This document shows, in pieces, positions 46,585-58,238 of a stretch of 64,000 nucleotides of DNA. Under the pieces are notes generated by a model. It was not told the DNA's origin, did no database searches, and saw only the letters and a list, made by a program, of their open reading frames with translations. The stretch comes from Armigeres subalbatus (lineage: Eukaryota > Arthropoda > Insecta > Diptera > Culicidae): the NCBI RefSeq assembly GCF_024139115.2, contig NC_085140.1, positions 434,743,240 through 434,807,239 on the forward strand, written 5' to 3'. Numbering within the stretch: position 1 is the stretch's first letter; every line of letters begins with the position of its first letter. The translations under genes were made by a program, and so were the position numbers.

Positions 46585-48289
46585 TAATGTCTTCCAGCCT
46601 AACGTCTTATTCGGCCAAGTAGCGTTCGACAGAATGACTTTCAACCGAATAACTTTCCTCAATGTTTTTTTCAGGAAAGCTGTCCGAGTTCCGAGGAGGA
46701 TTTTCTCGATATAAAGTTTTTATGAATTATACACATTTCGAGGAATAATTACACAAAACCCAAGAAGTGAATTATCCGATTTCCAAAAAAACATACATTG
46801 TCCGAGTTCCGAGAGGTGAATTGTTTAAATTACGAGAAGCAAATTGTGCGAATTGTGGGAAGCAAGTAGTCCAATTTCCGAAAAAAAATTCTCTGCCTGT
46901 CGATAAGGAATGCTTCTCGTTTCCCTCTGATGAGAAATTCTCTACGTTGCGATAAGGAGGTTCCCCAGTAGGATCTGAGATCCAAGAAGGATTATAAACA
47001 CTTTTTGAACAAGATTTCGCCACGTTCCATGTTGCAAATCGTTCACGTTTTCGCGTTCCACTATGGAACAATCCGTGTTCCATACAGTCAATTATACAGG
47101 TTTCAAAAACAATTTATCAAAGTACCGAAAAAGCAAATTGTCCGAGTTTCTGATCCGATCCGAAAAAAGGATCTGATGGGAAAATATTTAAGACGGAACT
47201 CCTCGCTCTCCGATAAGGAATTGTTCGAAATTCGAGAATCAAATTGTTTGAGTTCCGAGAAGTAAATTGTCCGAATTACGAAAAGCAATTTTTTCAAGTT
47301 TGGAGAAGATTTTTCTCCGCTTACTGTTAAAAAATTCATCGCATTTCGATGAAAAATTGTCCAAGTTCCTCGATGCAAAATTTCCGATTTCCGAGTTCGA
47401 GATGCAAATTCTCGTTCCACATGTCAAATACGGTACGACTCAATCCAGTCTTATATAAGTTACTGAAACCAAATTATTCTGAAATGTGCTAATCGAGGAG
47501 ATTCCAAGCACCGAAAAGGAAACTCTCCACGTTCCGATGAGAAATTCTACGTGTTCCGGAAAAAACATTGCTCGAGTTCCATATAGAAAAAAAAGTCCGA
47601 ATTCCGGAAATCTCGGGATTCTGCTAACTAGTAAATGCATGTTTTCAGAAAACCAAATCATCCAACTCGCGACTCCGAGGTACGACAATAAATCACGTCC
47701 TTATGAGAAATTCTCCAAGTTTCAAGAAGAAATTCTCTGCGTTCGGAGAAGGGATTGAAAAAAAGAGATCCAGGTCCCTATGAGGAATCCTCCAGTTTTA
47801 AAAGAGTTCGAAGACGCCAATAATCAGAGAAAGATTTTTTCTACATTCCAGGAGGAATTTCCCGATCTCCAAGAAGCAATTCACCGCGTTTCCACAAAAT
47901 TTTCTGAATTTCGGGAAGTAAATTAATGCGAGTTGTCCGAATTAAAAAAAAATTTTTTTTCGCCTTCCGATGAAAATTCAATGTGTTTTAAGAAGCAAAT
48001 TTCCCGAGTCCCGAGAATTAATTAATCCGTGTTTCAAATAGCAAATTTCCCATGTTTGTTCCATAAAGCAAATCGTCTAAGTTTCGTGATATCAATTGTC
48101 GAGGAGCGAACTATCTGACTGCGTAGCAAACGATACTAATTTAGAGAAGCAAGTTAGGACGATACAATTATTTAAAAATGTTGCCCAAAAATAATATTTT
48201 AAGGGGACAAAATAAAATTAGTATTATTTTGTGGATTTTCAAAACATTCTTCAACAAATCCGAGAAGTTTTCGATTTTTTTTTTCATTT

Positions 48290-48650
48290 TGGTATTGTTT
48301 TATTATATCACGAGAATACCCCTGCACCCGCCACGAGTTCCTGCGGAATTTTATTGGAATCTGTGGTTTTATGGTAGAGGTTCGTCTTGGTTAACGGGTT
48401 GCCAATGTGATACTACTGACAGGGTGGTGTATATTCTCTAATTCTCTAACGAGCTTTTTTGCTCATTCTGAATTCTGACAGTTACCTGCTAGAACTAATC
48501 AAGTAGTAGGTATAGGGATAGAAGATGGAAACGGTATGACAGCCCATTTCCAGTTTTAGCGATTGCTAGAACATAAGAAATATATGAAAAGATACAAAGT
48601 GTATGAGGCAGAATTGGTAGCCATATGACCACCAACCCCTTTTTTTAAAT
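48290..48650 (-). repeat. Interspersed repeat, diverged copy inverted relative to 58590-58900
   Basis: Read on the minus strand it matches the plus strand at 58590-58900 through landmarks in order: GGTGGTCA.ATG.CTACCA, CTTTGTATCTTT.CATATATTTCT, TTCTAGCAATCG, GGTTTCCATCTTCTAT, CACATTGGCAACCCGTTA and CAAGACGAACCTCT. Probably a SINE-like or MITE-like family. Confidence 0.7.
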
Positions 48651-48699
48651 TGAAAGTTTTAATGAAAAGGAATGAAAAAGTTTTTGAAATACGATAATT

Positions 48700-48839
48700 C
48701 TAGACCAACATTTGAAAAGGGCGTAACAGCCAAAATTTATTCCTTCTGATTGTTTGTCAACATATATAGAAGAAGACGAAGACGAAGAATCAGAAGGAAT
48801 AAATTTTGGCTGTTACGCCCTTTTCAAATGTTGGTCTAG
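48700..48839. mobile_element. 140-bp palindromic MITE, first of a pair
   Basis: Starts CTAGACCAACATTTGAAAAG and ends with its reverse complement; the arms pair for about 58 bases around a GAAGAC-rich centre. AATT occurs on both sides (48696-48699 and 48840-48843). Confidence 0.88.
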
Positions 48840-48846
48840 AATTAAT

Positions 48847-48986
48847 CTAGACCAACATTTGAAAAGGGCGTAACAGCCAAAATTTATTCCTTCTGATTCT
48901 TCGTCCACTTATAAAGCTATATATGTAGACGAAGAATCAAAAGGAATAAATTTTGGCTGTTACGCCCTTTTCAAATGTTGGTCTAG
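48847..48986. mobile_element. 140-bp palindromic MITE, second of a pair
   Basis: Same family and length as the copy 7 bp to its left, but with a different centre (CCACTTATAAAGCTATATATG). TAAT occurs on both sides (48843-48846 and 48987-48990). Different flanking repeats suggest two insertions rather than one tandem duplication, although the 4-bp repeats are short. Confidence 0.88.
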
Positions 48987-48990
48987 TAAT

Positions 48991-50160
48991 GTTAGTTGCC
49001 GTTTGTTTATTTACGTCGAAAATATTCATTACATCAAGGCTTACTTGAAGAGTTCTAATGTTTTCTACCTCTTAAATGTCATATTGAACTTGCGTCGTCA
49101 TTATCGAACGCAAAATAGGGTTAAGGTACGCATTTTCGTCTTTCCGTCATAGTCTCGAAAACCAAACTCATCCGTACGACATCGTACGCTCAGGAGAAAC
49201 GTTCTGCTACAGTGGAGTTCTAAATAGACATTGCTTTCGTTGGTTTTAGCCTCTACGACGATGGACGAAAATATCGGTCGTGTCCCTACTAGATATAAAA
49301 ACTACCACTGTAAAAATAATTCTAACGGAATCAAATATATACTCTGGCCTCGAATTCAATCATTAAAACGTATTTATAAATTTGGAACATAATATAAGCA
49401 TTTCCATTTCATTGTGAAATATGTTTAAATTCGCAGGAGTTGTAATGTACACTCATCTTGGGAGAATTCACTAATGGCATAAAGTAGGGAAGGGATTTGC
49501 CTAGAATATAAAACTTAACATACATACAGATCAGTGGCATATCTGTTGATCATATTTTTAAGATAATCTTTTTGCATTCCTTTACCTTCAAATTGTATTT
49601 GGTTCACGTCAAAATGACGAGGAGCATAACTTCTACGTGACCTTTGCAATCCCAACTAGAGCTTTTCTCAGCTAAAAATTGCTCATTAATTCGGTCGAAA
49701 ACGCAACTCGGTTGGCTCTTCATAGTGTAGCATGTTCTGCAGAGTTACCAAATTCAATTCTCTCACTTTGTTGCTTCCAAGGAGCATGCATGGCACACAT
49801 ACTCCACAATATTCTTCCCCATACTAATAATTTTACCAACCAAAGATAGATCCAGTATTAAAGTTCAGTTTATCATTCCAATTCCATCCGTTGCTACCAA
49901 CCGCCGGTAACTCAAGGTATGGAGAATCGAGAACGCTTCAGCCGCATCCGTCGTTGTTCTTATTCCTGATAGCATTATTATTCAACTGTTTGTAAACGAT
50001 GGTTTTTTGGCTCCTCCTCCCTGGCGGATGTTCCACACGCAAACAGACACAAAGGAAGGCACCGCGCGCCACCACAGCAGCAGCACCGTCCGCTTTCGGT
50101 GGAATAGACACTCGCCGTCGCCGATAGAGACTGAATGTGTGCGATGCGATGTGACATCGC
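48991..50160. other. Unique DNA, no gene seen
   Basis: A/T-rich to 49.86 kb, then GC-richer with CAGCAGCAGCACCG near 50080. Overlapping minus-strand ORFs at 49938-50232 lie in the putative promoter-proximal sequence and show no domain. Confidence 0.4.
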
Positions 50161-50385
50161 GCAATGTTGTATAAAGATGGGCTGCAGTGAGCATTCACTC
50201 GTCGCTCTCTTCCAAACAACAAATCGCTTCAACGGCAGTGGCCTTTGCGATTGAATCGTCGTCCACCAGGCAGCCTCAGTCCTGGTCGCAGTGATAACGA
50301 AAATCGTTCTTCGTTCGCTCTGGCATCTCTTTCCGTTTGGGAGTCTTCCGTCTTGCTTTTACGTTTATGGCAACACAAGCGGTAA
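50161..50385 (+). promoter_or_regulatory. Possible TATA promoter and leader exon, plus strand
   Basis: GTTGTATAAAGATGG places a TATA box at 50168-50176, and an initiator-like ATTCACTC lies about 27 bases downstream. The following 180 bases are GC-rich with only short frames, and a donor-like GCG|GTAATGATG occurs near 50380. Strand and start are uncertain, and no linked coding exon was found. Confidence 0.3.
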
Positions 50386-51631
50386 TGATGATCCCCCACA
50401 CGACCGGGAGATACACAAACACAGTGATGAACGAGTGGGCCATTGAAGGCGGGATTTACAAGGATGCTGCCGTCGTGCGCTACTGATGGGTGAACGTGAT
50501 GCAACCTCTATCTCCCAAGTTGTGATAAGTTTGGAGGAACGTCTCTACATTTGACTGCCCTTAGACGAATGAAAAAGTTATTTTTGTTGAAAGCTTTTAT
50601 TACAAAATTTATTTATCAACAGCAGATCTTCAACACAGAAACTACTTTCCGAAGCAATAAGGGAAAATTTCGGATTTGTCTTGTGATTATTATTAAGTCT
50701 CAAAAATTCAATGCATAATGGTTAATTAGGTTTAAAACAAGAAGACGAAGGTGAATGGAATTTATTAAAAGTTTTGAATAAATAATGTAAGAAAGGTGTT
50801 ATTTGTTTATAACTTTAATAACTAACTCACTCATCTTTATTTTGTTATTTCCAATTTTTAAATAAATTTTGAATGCCTATATCTCACAGTCGAACGCCAA
50901 TAGAGAGCTGATGTTGCTCGTTCCTTTCTCTGTCTGCCGTGCTGCTCGGTTGTCCAATGGGTGAACAGAGTGATAACAGCAGGCAGCATCAGCTCTCTGA
51001 CCACCATCGCATCGGAGCTCCGTTGTGCAAACGTGATCCGTTATCTCATGAGTGGGTTCAACACATCTGCCGCGGCACCAATATATGTAACAGTGATTTT
51101 CTATTTTGTTTATTTATACACTTCGTTAATGTTAGCGGGGGCGGTAAGTTAGATTGGTAGAAGCGAGTTTTGGAGAATGGCGTAATAGCTCGTACATACA
51201 CATTGTTACAGATCTATCATAGATCCCCATATTTTATTAATATTAGATAGAATCATATTCAATTTTGTAGCCTTCAAATAATCTTTAATTATAATAAAAA
51301 GTCTGTTATAATCGTTTTGGACAAATGGAATATCGATCATATTTTATACTAAAAATAAAATTTACCTCGTTCAATTGGCTTAGTTAATTCTTTGACATAT
51401 TTAAGGAAATACACAACGGCATTCACTAACGTTTGCCACAAAGGCCAATTTAGCCCTTACCTCGCGTTTTTATTTGCATAAATATCAATAGATAAGGTAA
51501 AAGACCCAATAGAGGTGGAACTAAGCAAGCTCAACCACTACTCCTTCGATTATACGAAGTCTGTGTGAATTCAAAAGCACATCAGCTGTATATTTTAGGC
51601 AAAAAGTGATTCAATCGCAGCAGAATCCAAC
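50386..51631. other. Unique DNA with one 97-bp stem-loop
   Basis: A perfect 12-bp inverted repeat AGAGAGCTGATG/CATCAGCTCTCT at 50902-50913 and 50987-50998 encloses 73 bases. The rest is A/T-rich. AGAATCCAAC at 51622-51631 is the left target duplication of the LINE. Confidence 0.5.
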
Positions 51632-53444
51632 GAATCCTCCAAGAGACGGAGGAACTGTACCGCGCTAATAACGCACGAAAGTTCTATGAGAAGTTGAACC
51701 GTTCACGTAAGGGCCACGTGCCACAGCCCGATATGTGTAAGGACATAAACGGGAACCTTCTTACGAACGAGCGTGAGGTGATCCAAAGGTGGCGGCAGCA
51801 CTACGAAGAGCACCTGAATGGCGATATGGCAGACAACGGTGGCGGTATGGTAATGAACCTAGGAGCACGCGCGCAGGACATGCGACTTCCGGCTCCGAAT
51901 CTCCAGGAAATCCAGGAGGAGATCGGCCGGCTGAAAAAACAACAAAGCCCCTGGAGTTGACCAACTACCAGGAGAGCTGTTTAAACACGGTGGTGAAGCA
52001 CTGGCTAGAGCGCTGCACTGGGTGATTACCAAGGTTTGGGAGTAGGAGATACTGCCGCAGGAGGGGATGAAAGGTGTCGTGGGCTCCATCTACAAAAAAA
52101 GGGGACAAGCTGGATTGTAGCAAATATCGCGCAATCACATTGCTGAACGCTGCCTACAAGGTACTCTCCCAAATTTTATGCCGTCGACTAACACCAATTG
52201 CAAGAGAGTTCGTGGGGCAGTACCAGGCGGGATTTATGGGTGAACGCTCTACCACAGACCAGGTGTTCGCCATACGTCAGGTATTGCAGAAATGCCGCGA
52301 ATACAACGTGCCCACACATCAACTATTTATCGACTTCAAAGCCGCATATGATACAATCGATCGGGACCAGCTATGGCAGCTAATGCACGAAAACGGATTT
52401 CCGGATAAACTGATACGGTTGATCAAGGCGACGATGGATCGGGTGATGTGCGTAGTTCGAGTTTCAGGGGCATTCTTGAGTCCCTTCGAAACCCGTAGAG
52501 GGTTACGGCAAGGTGATGGTCTTTCGTGTCTGCTATTCAACATCGCTTTGGAGGGAGTAATACGAAGGGCAGGGATTGACACGAGTGGTACGATTTTCAC
52601 GAAGTCCGTCCAGTTATTTGGTTTCGCCGACGACATTGATATCATGGCACGTCACTTTGAGAGGATGGAGGAAGCCTACATCAGACTGAAAAGCGAAGCT
52701 AAACGGATTGGACTAGTCATCAACACGTCGAAGACGAAGTACATGATAGGAAGAGGCTCAAGAGAGGCTCAAGAGCCACCCACCACGAGTTTGTATCGGT
52801 GGTGACGAAATCGAGGTGGTTGAAGAATTCGTGTACTTGGGCTCACTGGTGACCGCCGATAACGATACCAGCAGAGAAATTCGGAGACGCATAGTGGCTG
52901 GAAATCGTACGTACTTTGGACTCCGCAAGACGCTCCGATCGAATAGAGTTCGCCGCCGTACCAAACTGACTATCTACAAAACGCTTATAAGACCGGTAGT
53001 TCTCTACGGACACGAGACCTGGACGATGCTCGTGGAGGACCAACGCGCACTGGGAGTTTTCGAAAGGAAAGTGTTGCGTACCATCTATGGTGTGTTGCAG
53101 ATGGCGGACGGTACGTGGAGGAGGCGAATGAACCACGAGTTGCATCAGCTGTTGGGAGAACCATCCATCGTTCACACCGCGAAAATCGGAAGACTGCGGT
53201 GGGCCGGGCACGTAGCCAGAATGTCGGACAGTAATCCGGTGAAAATGGTTCTCGACAATGATCCGACGGGAACAAGAAGGCGAGGTGCACAGCGGGCAAG
53301 GTGAATCGATCAGGTGGAGGAAGACTTGCGGACCCTCCGCAGACTGCGTGGTTGGCGAAGTGCAGCCATGAACCGAGCTGAATGGAGAAGTCTTTTATGT
53401 GCAGCACAGGCCACTCCGGCCTTAGTCTGATGATAAATAAATAA
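51632..53444 (+). pseudogene. 5'-truncated LINE, reverse transcriptase ORF with frame breaks
   Basis: A non-LTR reverse transcriptase fragment of 1.8 kb. In order: a pre-RT segment (AREFYEK-like words, VIQRWRQHYEEHLNG near 51776), core RT (YRAITLLNAAYKVLS near 52119, FIDFKAAYDTIDRD near 52327, GLRQGDGLSCLLFN near 52500, FADDIDIM near 52624), then the C-terminal region EFVYLGSLVTADNDTSRE and KIGRLRWAGHVARM. FADD is the catalytic box. Breaks are a frame change near 51940, a stop near 52045, a one-base insertion near 52097, a shift caused by a duplicated GAGGCTCAAGA near 52755 and a stop at 53302. The 3' end is GATGATAAATAAATAA, and AGAATCCAAC flanks both ends (51622-51631, 53445-53454). The endonuclease is missing through 5' truncation. 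The clade, perhaps near Loner/Outcast/I, is not settled. Confidence 0.88.
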
Positions 53445-53503
53445 AGAATCCAACAATTTAATCTGAAATTATGCCTCATTGGTGCAGTGTGCCAAAAGTT
53501 GAA

Positions 53504-54047
53504 GGGTAAAATGCCCAATAGTGAACCCCCTAGTAGCGGAATTTTGCTCTTCCTGTCATAAGGAGTAGAAATTTTCAACATATTACTTCTGCTTGATATC
53601 TAATATCAAACTCTGCATCTCCTCTTCGCAATACATACATAAAACACTCAAATACACGACGTTATTCGTTGAAATTAGCATTTTAAAGTCTGGCTGAATT
53701 CGCCCTATAGTAGACCCCCTGGGGGTCCATAATAGGAAATTGCTTCCCTATAGTCGACACTTCATTTGATTTTTATGTTCCGTTTCGGGACGTTCTTCTT
53801 CCCTATTATGGACCCCCAAAAATATTCCTATAATGGACACTCTTGTGTTTATTTTTTATAGAATTGTAAAAAATCATCTAGTTTTACTTTCCATAGCATT
53901 TCCAATGCATGTAATCAAATCATAGGACTGTAAGGTAGGTTCTCCCGATGAAATTTCATGGCAAAATGTTTACATTGTGCTGCAATAATGTAAAAATGGC
54001 TGGAGGGTCCACTATTGGTTGGGGGTCCACTATTGGGCACTTTACCC
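53504..54047. mobile_element. 544-bp MITE with CCCAATAGTG terminal repeats
   Basis: The left end GGGTAAAATGCCCAATAGTG and the right end, read in reverse complement, GGGTAAAGTGCCCAATAGTG form inverted repeats of about 27 bases. Internally, variants of TATAGTAGACCCCC / CTATTATGGACCCCC / TCCACTATTGG recur at least six times on both strands. No clear target duplication and no ORF of note. Confidence 0.75.
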
Positions 54048-55971
54048 TAGTATTTTTAATTCATGTTCCATCAATTTCATATGGGACTGGTTTCATTGGT
54101 TTGCGTGGGAGTGCTATCAGATTCGTCAAATCGTCGTTTCAATCTTTGTTTACAAAAGCAGATAAGTCGTTTTGAAAATTTTGTCTTGAATTAAAGGAAC
54201 ACTACCGCACCTATTGGTGCAAAGCAGATAAAATGGTAAGGTATTTTAGTAATTCTTCACCGATTTTGATGAAACTTTCAAACTGTTTTCTTTTATTTCG
54301 TGCAATGACAGGACAACAAATTGATAGATTATATGGATTGCTGCGTTTAATTCGTAGATTGTAGGATCACCCACGAATATCGGAACTTTTACTCTGGACA
54401 CAACTAGATAGGCACAGTTGAACATCACTTTTTCAAGTACACTGCAACGCAGCAAACTCTAAGAAGTGATTTCTGCCGTGATCTGATTTTCCTTTGCTGA
54501 GATCTGAACATCTGAAGCTGAGAAGTATATTTGCAGTTGGATTCTCAAGGGTTTTACCTAAAGGTCAACTTTCCCAAAGAACCCATTTTAGAAGTTTCTA
54601 ACTATTTCTTTTAAATCAAATGTTGACCTTTCGACGATAAGATTTACCCGTGGAAATTCCAAAGAATTCCGATAGGAAATATCGAAAAGTTTTCCAAAAA
54701 AATTAGACCATTACTTAAGTGGAATTCCTCAGATTTTTAAGAGAATTTCAAAAGATTCTTCCTTACAAAAGCCCGGAGAAAAAAAAATTAAAGAAATGAG
54801 CGCAATAAGAAATCATGACGCCGATTCATGTAGCGCCGATGGCTGCAATAACGGTTTTCGGCATGAAGCCGAAAGCACCGCTGCCGATATTCGGACCAGC
54901 ACACATTCCTTATTAGGCGTGTATTGCTGTACCTTCTAATGTATCAGTTTCCACAAGTCCTGAAGCAATCTGGAATACTTCTGTTCTGAGACTTCTGTTA
55001 TTTCGTTTGCGTCCAGTTCGCACAAAGGTGGTGTATCCATTGTTTTCAAAAGTGATGAAGTTAAGAATAGAAAACGATTGTTTTCAAAAATAAAATAAAA
55101 AGTCTACGTCTACGGCCCCTTATTACGCGCGTTGAAAATGGATTGGGGTATCGTAAATAGTCGTTTTTGAAGGTCAAAATCATTGCGGCGTACTACAAAA
55201 CTGAGGTTTTTGAGACGATTTACGCTCCCAATGGCTTGGTGCTAAAACGGAGATAAGCCCTACGTGTTCCAATAGAACGATAACCCTTTATACGCGGAAA
55301 ATGCGATTTAAGCCTAATATGGGGGCAATTTCAAAACTTTGCGACCTCCCAGCTTCCCGGATTGGAATCCTCTTAACTTTCTTGTTTGGTCCTTTATTAT
55401 ATTAAAGCTGTACGAGTACAAAGTCTGTAACTTGGACCAGTTCAAGACGTTATTTTCAAAATCTGGAACGAAATACCCATGCAGACTGTGCGTGCCGTTT
55501 GCGATGGGTTTTAGAAACGTTTGAAGCTCGTGAAGAAGTACAAAATAGAGGTCATTCCAAAAGAAATGTTACAAACGTTTCTTATAAACAATTCTTCCAA
55601 TGAAATGGAACCGGGAAAAGAAATAATTGAATCTCAATTTTTAAACATTTTTTGAAAGCGTATTCGAACTTATTGAACACCCTGTAGATGTTTTGGGTGT
55701 CGTGAATCATTATTGATTTGTTTATTCCACATCCTGATCTTTTTACTTATATAAAGTGCTGTATTATTTATGCCAGTCTTTGCTTAATCTTTTTACTGGT
55801 AAGGGACCAAAAACTGTTCATTACTCCAAAACACTTTTTTTGCGGAGATCTGGTCTGGTTTGGTCTGAAAAACCTTCCGAAGTGTATACCGTATAGCATG
55901 TTGTTTTCCATCATCACTTCCGAAAAGAGCTCTAGACCAAGGGCTGGGTATGGCTGTCATCGACGAACATA
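54048..55971. other. Unique DNA, no gene seen
   Basis: Contains traces of the hairpin-minisatellite words (54640-54780), otherwise unrecognised. Short ORFs only. Confidence 0.4.
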
Positions 55972-57635
55972 CAGTCACTCTCAAAATTGAGCGTACAGCA
56001 AGGATTAGATGAATATATTCGAAAATAGCAAAGGAAATTTAATTGTTGGCTCGGTTGTTTTTAATGCATTGCAATATTCATCCCTTCCTTCAATGTATGC
56101 GCACATGAAATAGTCAAATTTTTTTCTCTAAAGTTCATTTATTTGAAAATAATCTCAAAATACGCCTATTAGATGTGACAAAATTGAGCGTACAGCGAAT
56201 GTTTTTCTATAAAATTTCTTATTATAAAAGCGATTAATGTAATTTAATGTTATTTTTTCATGATTATATTTATAATAATAAATATCCGCTACTTAAACAT
56301 TCAATGTTTTCGAATTAAACCATATTTTGGTCAAAATGGAGAACAATTAAGATTATTATTATTTATCTTTATTAACGAGATTTTCGGCCCTTGGCCGGCT
56401 CCTCTCGTGACAATTAAGATGTATAAACAATGCTATTTAACAATTCAATGCTGCTGGGCAAAATAGATGCTTTAAGATATGGATTTCACCGGCATCGTGT
56501 CTTATATATGATAGATAATCGAAATCGAGCGAGACATATGAAAAATTTAGGAATAATCAGTCGGTAAATGATGAAAACAGATGTAAACATACAGAGAAAA
56601 CGACAAATGTTGGGAATGGCATATTTCAAATTAAGTATAACTTTATTGAAAAGTCAATGTATAGGTAGCTTATAAGCTCAGGACACTCTTTAATAATAAT
56701 ATTAATAATAGAGCAGCACACGGATACATTATAAGATGTCATTTTATATTTAAAGTTTATTTTTACTCGACACAAGGAAATCATCCAATTGTATCCCTTA
56801 TGGTAACAGATCGTGGAGTCTAATCCAAAATTAATTATGAAATTACGATTTTAAGCTATATTTTCAATATTCAATCAGAAGTACTCTACGGGGTTGAAAA
56901 GCTGATTTTATGTTCGGTACCTTAGCATGCACCTTGTACTTTTAGAATTCGACTGTGAATGATTGGATTCAATAATACTACTCTTAATGATAGACCTGAG
57001 ACAATAATCGAGCTTTAAAACAAATTTAAGTTAAAGACATACTAAATTTGAAATATGTCATTCCTATCATTTGTCGTTTTCTCTGTATGTTTACATCTGT
57101 TTTCATCATTTACCGACTGAATTTTCCCAAAATAAACGTATGTCTTGCTCGATTTCGATTTTCTATCATATATAAGATTCGATGCCAGTGGAACATACAA
57201 ATTAAAGCATCTATTTTGCCCAGCAGCATTGAATTGTTAAATAGTAATGTTCTTACCTCTCACTTGTTCGTCATTTTGACCAAAACATGGTTTAATTTCA
57301 AAACATTGAATGTTTAAGTAGCGGATGTTTATTATTATAAATATAATCATGAAAAAACAATATTAAAATACATTAATCGTGTTTATAATAAGAAATTTTA
57401 TAAAAAAAACCACTGTACGCTCAATTTTGTCACATCTAATAGGCGTATTTTGAAATTATTTTCAAATAAATGAACTTTAGAGAAAAAATTTCAACCATTT
57501 TATGTACGCATACATTAAAGGAAGGGATGAATATTGAAATGCATTAAAAACAACCGAGCCAACAATTAAATTTCCTTTGGAATTTTCCAATATATTCATC
57601 TAATCCTTGTGTACGCTCAATTTTGAGAGTGACTG
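55972..57635. mobile_element. Tc1-like IR/DR element, 1664 bp, long inverted arms, no transposase
   Basis: Ends CAGTCACTCTCAAAATTGAG and its complement CTCAATTTTGAGAGTGACTG are flanked by TA (55970-55971, 57636-57637). The inverted arms span about 55972-56635 and 57041-57635 around a 405-bp centre. The word CAAAATTGAGCGTACAGC occurs twice in the left arm (55982-55999 and 56179-56196), and its reverse complement occurs twice in the right arm (57413-57429 and 57610-57625). This is the IR/DR arrangement of transposase-binding sites in one branch of Tc1-like transposons. A small retroelement tail has inserted into the left arm only. Confidence 0.88.
56354..56409 (-). mobile_element. 56-bp retroelement tail inserted in the Tc1-like arm
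   Basis: On the minus strand it reads GAGGAGCCGGCCAAGGGCCG, then AAAATCTCGTTAATAAAG and an ATAAATAATAATAA tail. It is flanked by ACAATTAAGAT (56343-56353 and 56410-56420) and is absent from the equivalent place in the other arm, which proves an insertion. It is an extremely 5'-truncated SINE or LINE copy. Confidence 0.82.
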
Positions 57636-58159
57636 TAGTTCGTGTTCAAACCAGTGCTGTGTTAGAACCAGTATTAGGGCGCAATCTTGAAAGCGAACAA
57701 ATTTAGATTCGATTAGTTGATATAAATAAACTCATTTTCAAGGCGATACACTAAATCAGGTATCCCAAGCAAACACATCGTTACATTGTTGCATAAACGG
57801 GTGCTGGATTTCAACAAAATATCGAATTAAAAATTGTGCATGAAGATTGATTCGCCATAAAGAATAGTTGGTAAAAAATTCACATTGTTGTTTACATTAC
57901 ACCTACCTCCCCTGCCCTAGACTCGACATTAAATAATTCTGGTATATACGAGCTTATACTAAAATAACTAATGAGTAATGCAATTGCGTTATAATAAATA
58001 ATAAAAAAATAAAATTAGGTTTATCTTTAACCTTTTACGCCATAATCGAGAAATGCTCCCAAGATAGGTAAGTTTGACAGAACCACCTGAACCAATTTTT
58101 CGGGGTACACTGACAATGTACTGGAGACGTCAAGTTGTGGGGGGCTGCTTGCCACTTAC
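57636..58159. other. A/T-rich unique DNA
   Basis: No gene seen. The right 80 bases lie downstream of the exon donor at 58159 and would be intronic. Confidence 0.4.
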
Positions 58160-58238
58160 CGACACGAGCGATACGAAGTGTTTCACCAGGGAGTTGGGTA
58201 CTTTCAGCGGATCGGACGGTCGGCCTTCCATTCCAGAT
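58160..58238 (-). CDS. Candidate small coding exon, unknown gene
   Basis: On the minus strand, the acceptor-like CATCTAG precedes 79 bases that end in the strong donor TCG|GTAAGTGG (58152-58159). In one frame (phase 2 in, phase 0 out) it reads SGMEGRPSDPLKVPNSLVKH and then FVSLVS. Third positions are GC-rich in an otherwise A/T-rich neighbourhood, which suggests selection on the codons. An in-frame Met early in the exon could be a start if the upstream part is leader. It might belong to the gene at 16.1-16.5 kb, but phases do not join directly to 16523, and I recognise no family. Confidence 0.45.

Larger units (their letters stand above)
42290..48160. repeat. Degenerate 23-bp repeat mosaic (GAGAAGCAAATTGTCCGAGTTCC)
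   Basis: The unit GAGAAGCAAATTGTCCGAGTTCC recurs in diverged form over most of this interval (about 42290-42520, 42760-43310, 44610-45770, 46670-48160), often alternating with CGTTCCGATGAGAAATTCT variants. Other elements interrupt it: a foldback (43357-44573), a SINE (45780-46070), the GGCCGAAA repeat and a MITE (46384-46584). Short ORFs here have no meaning beyond the repeat. Confidence 0.75.
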
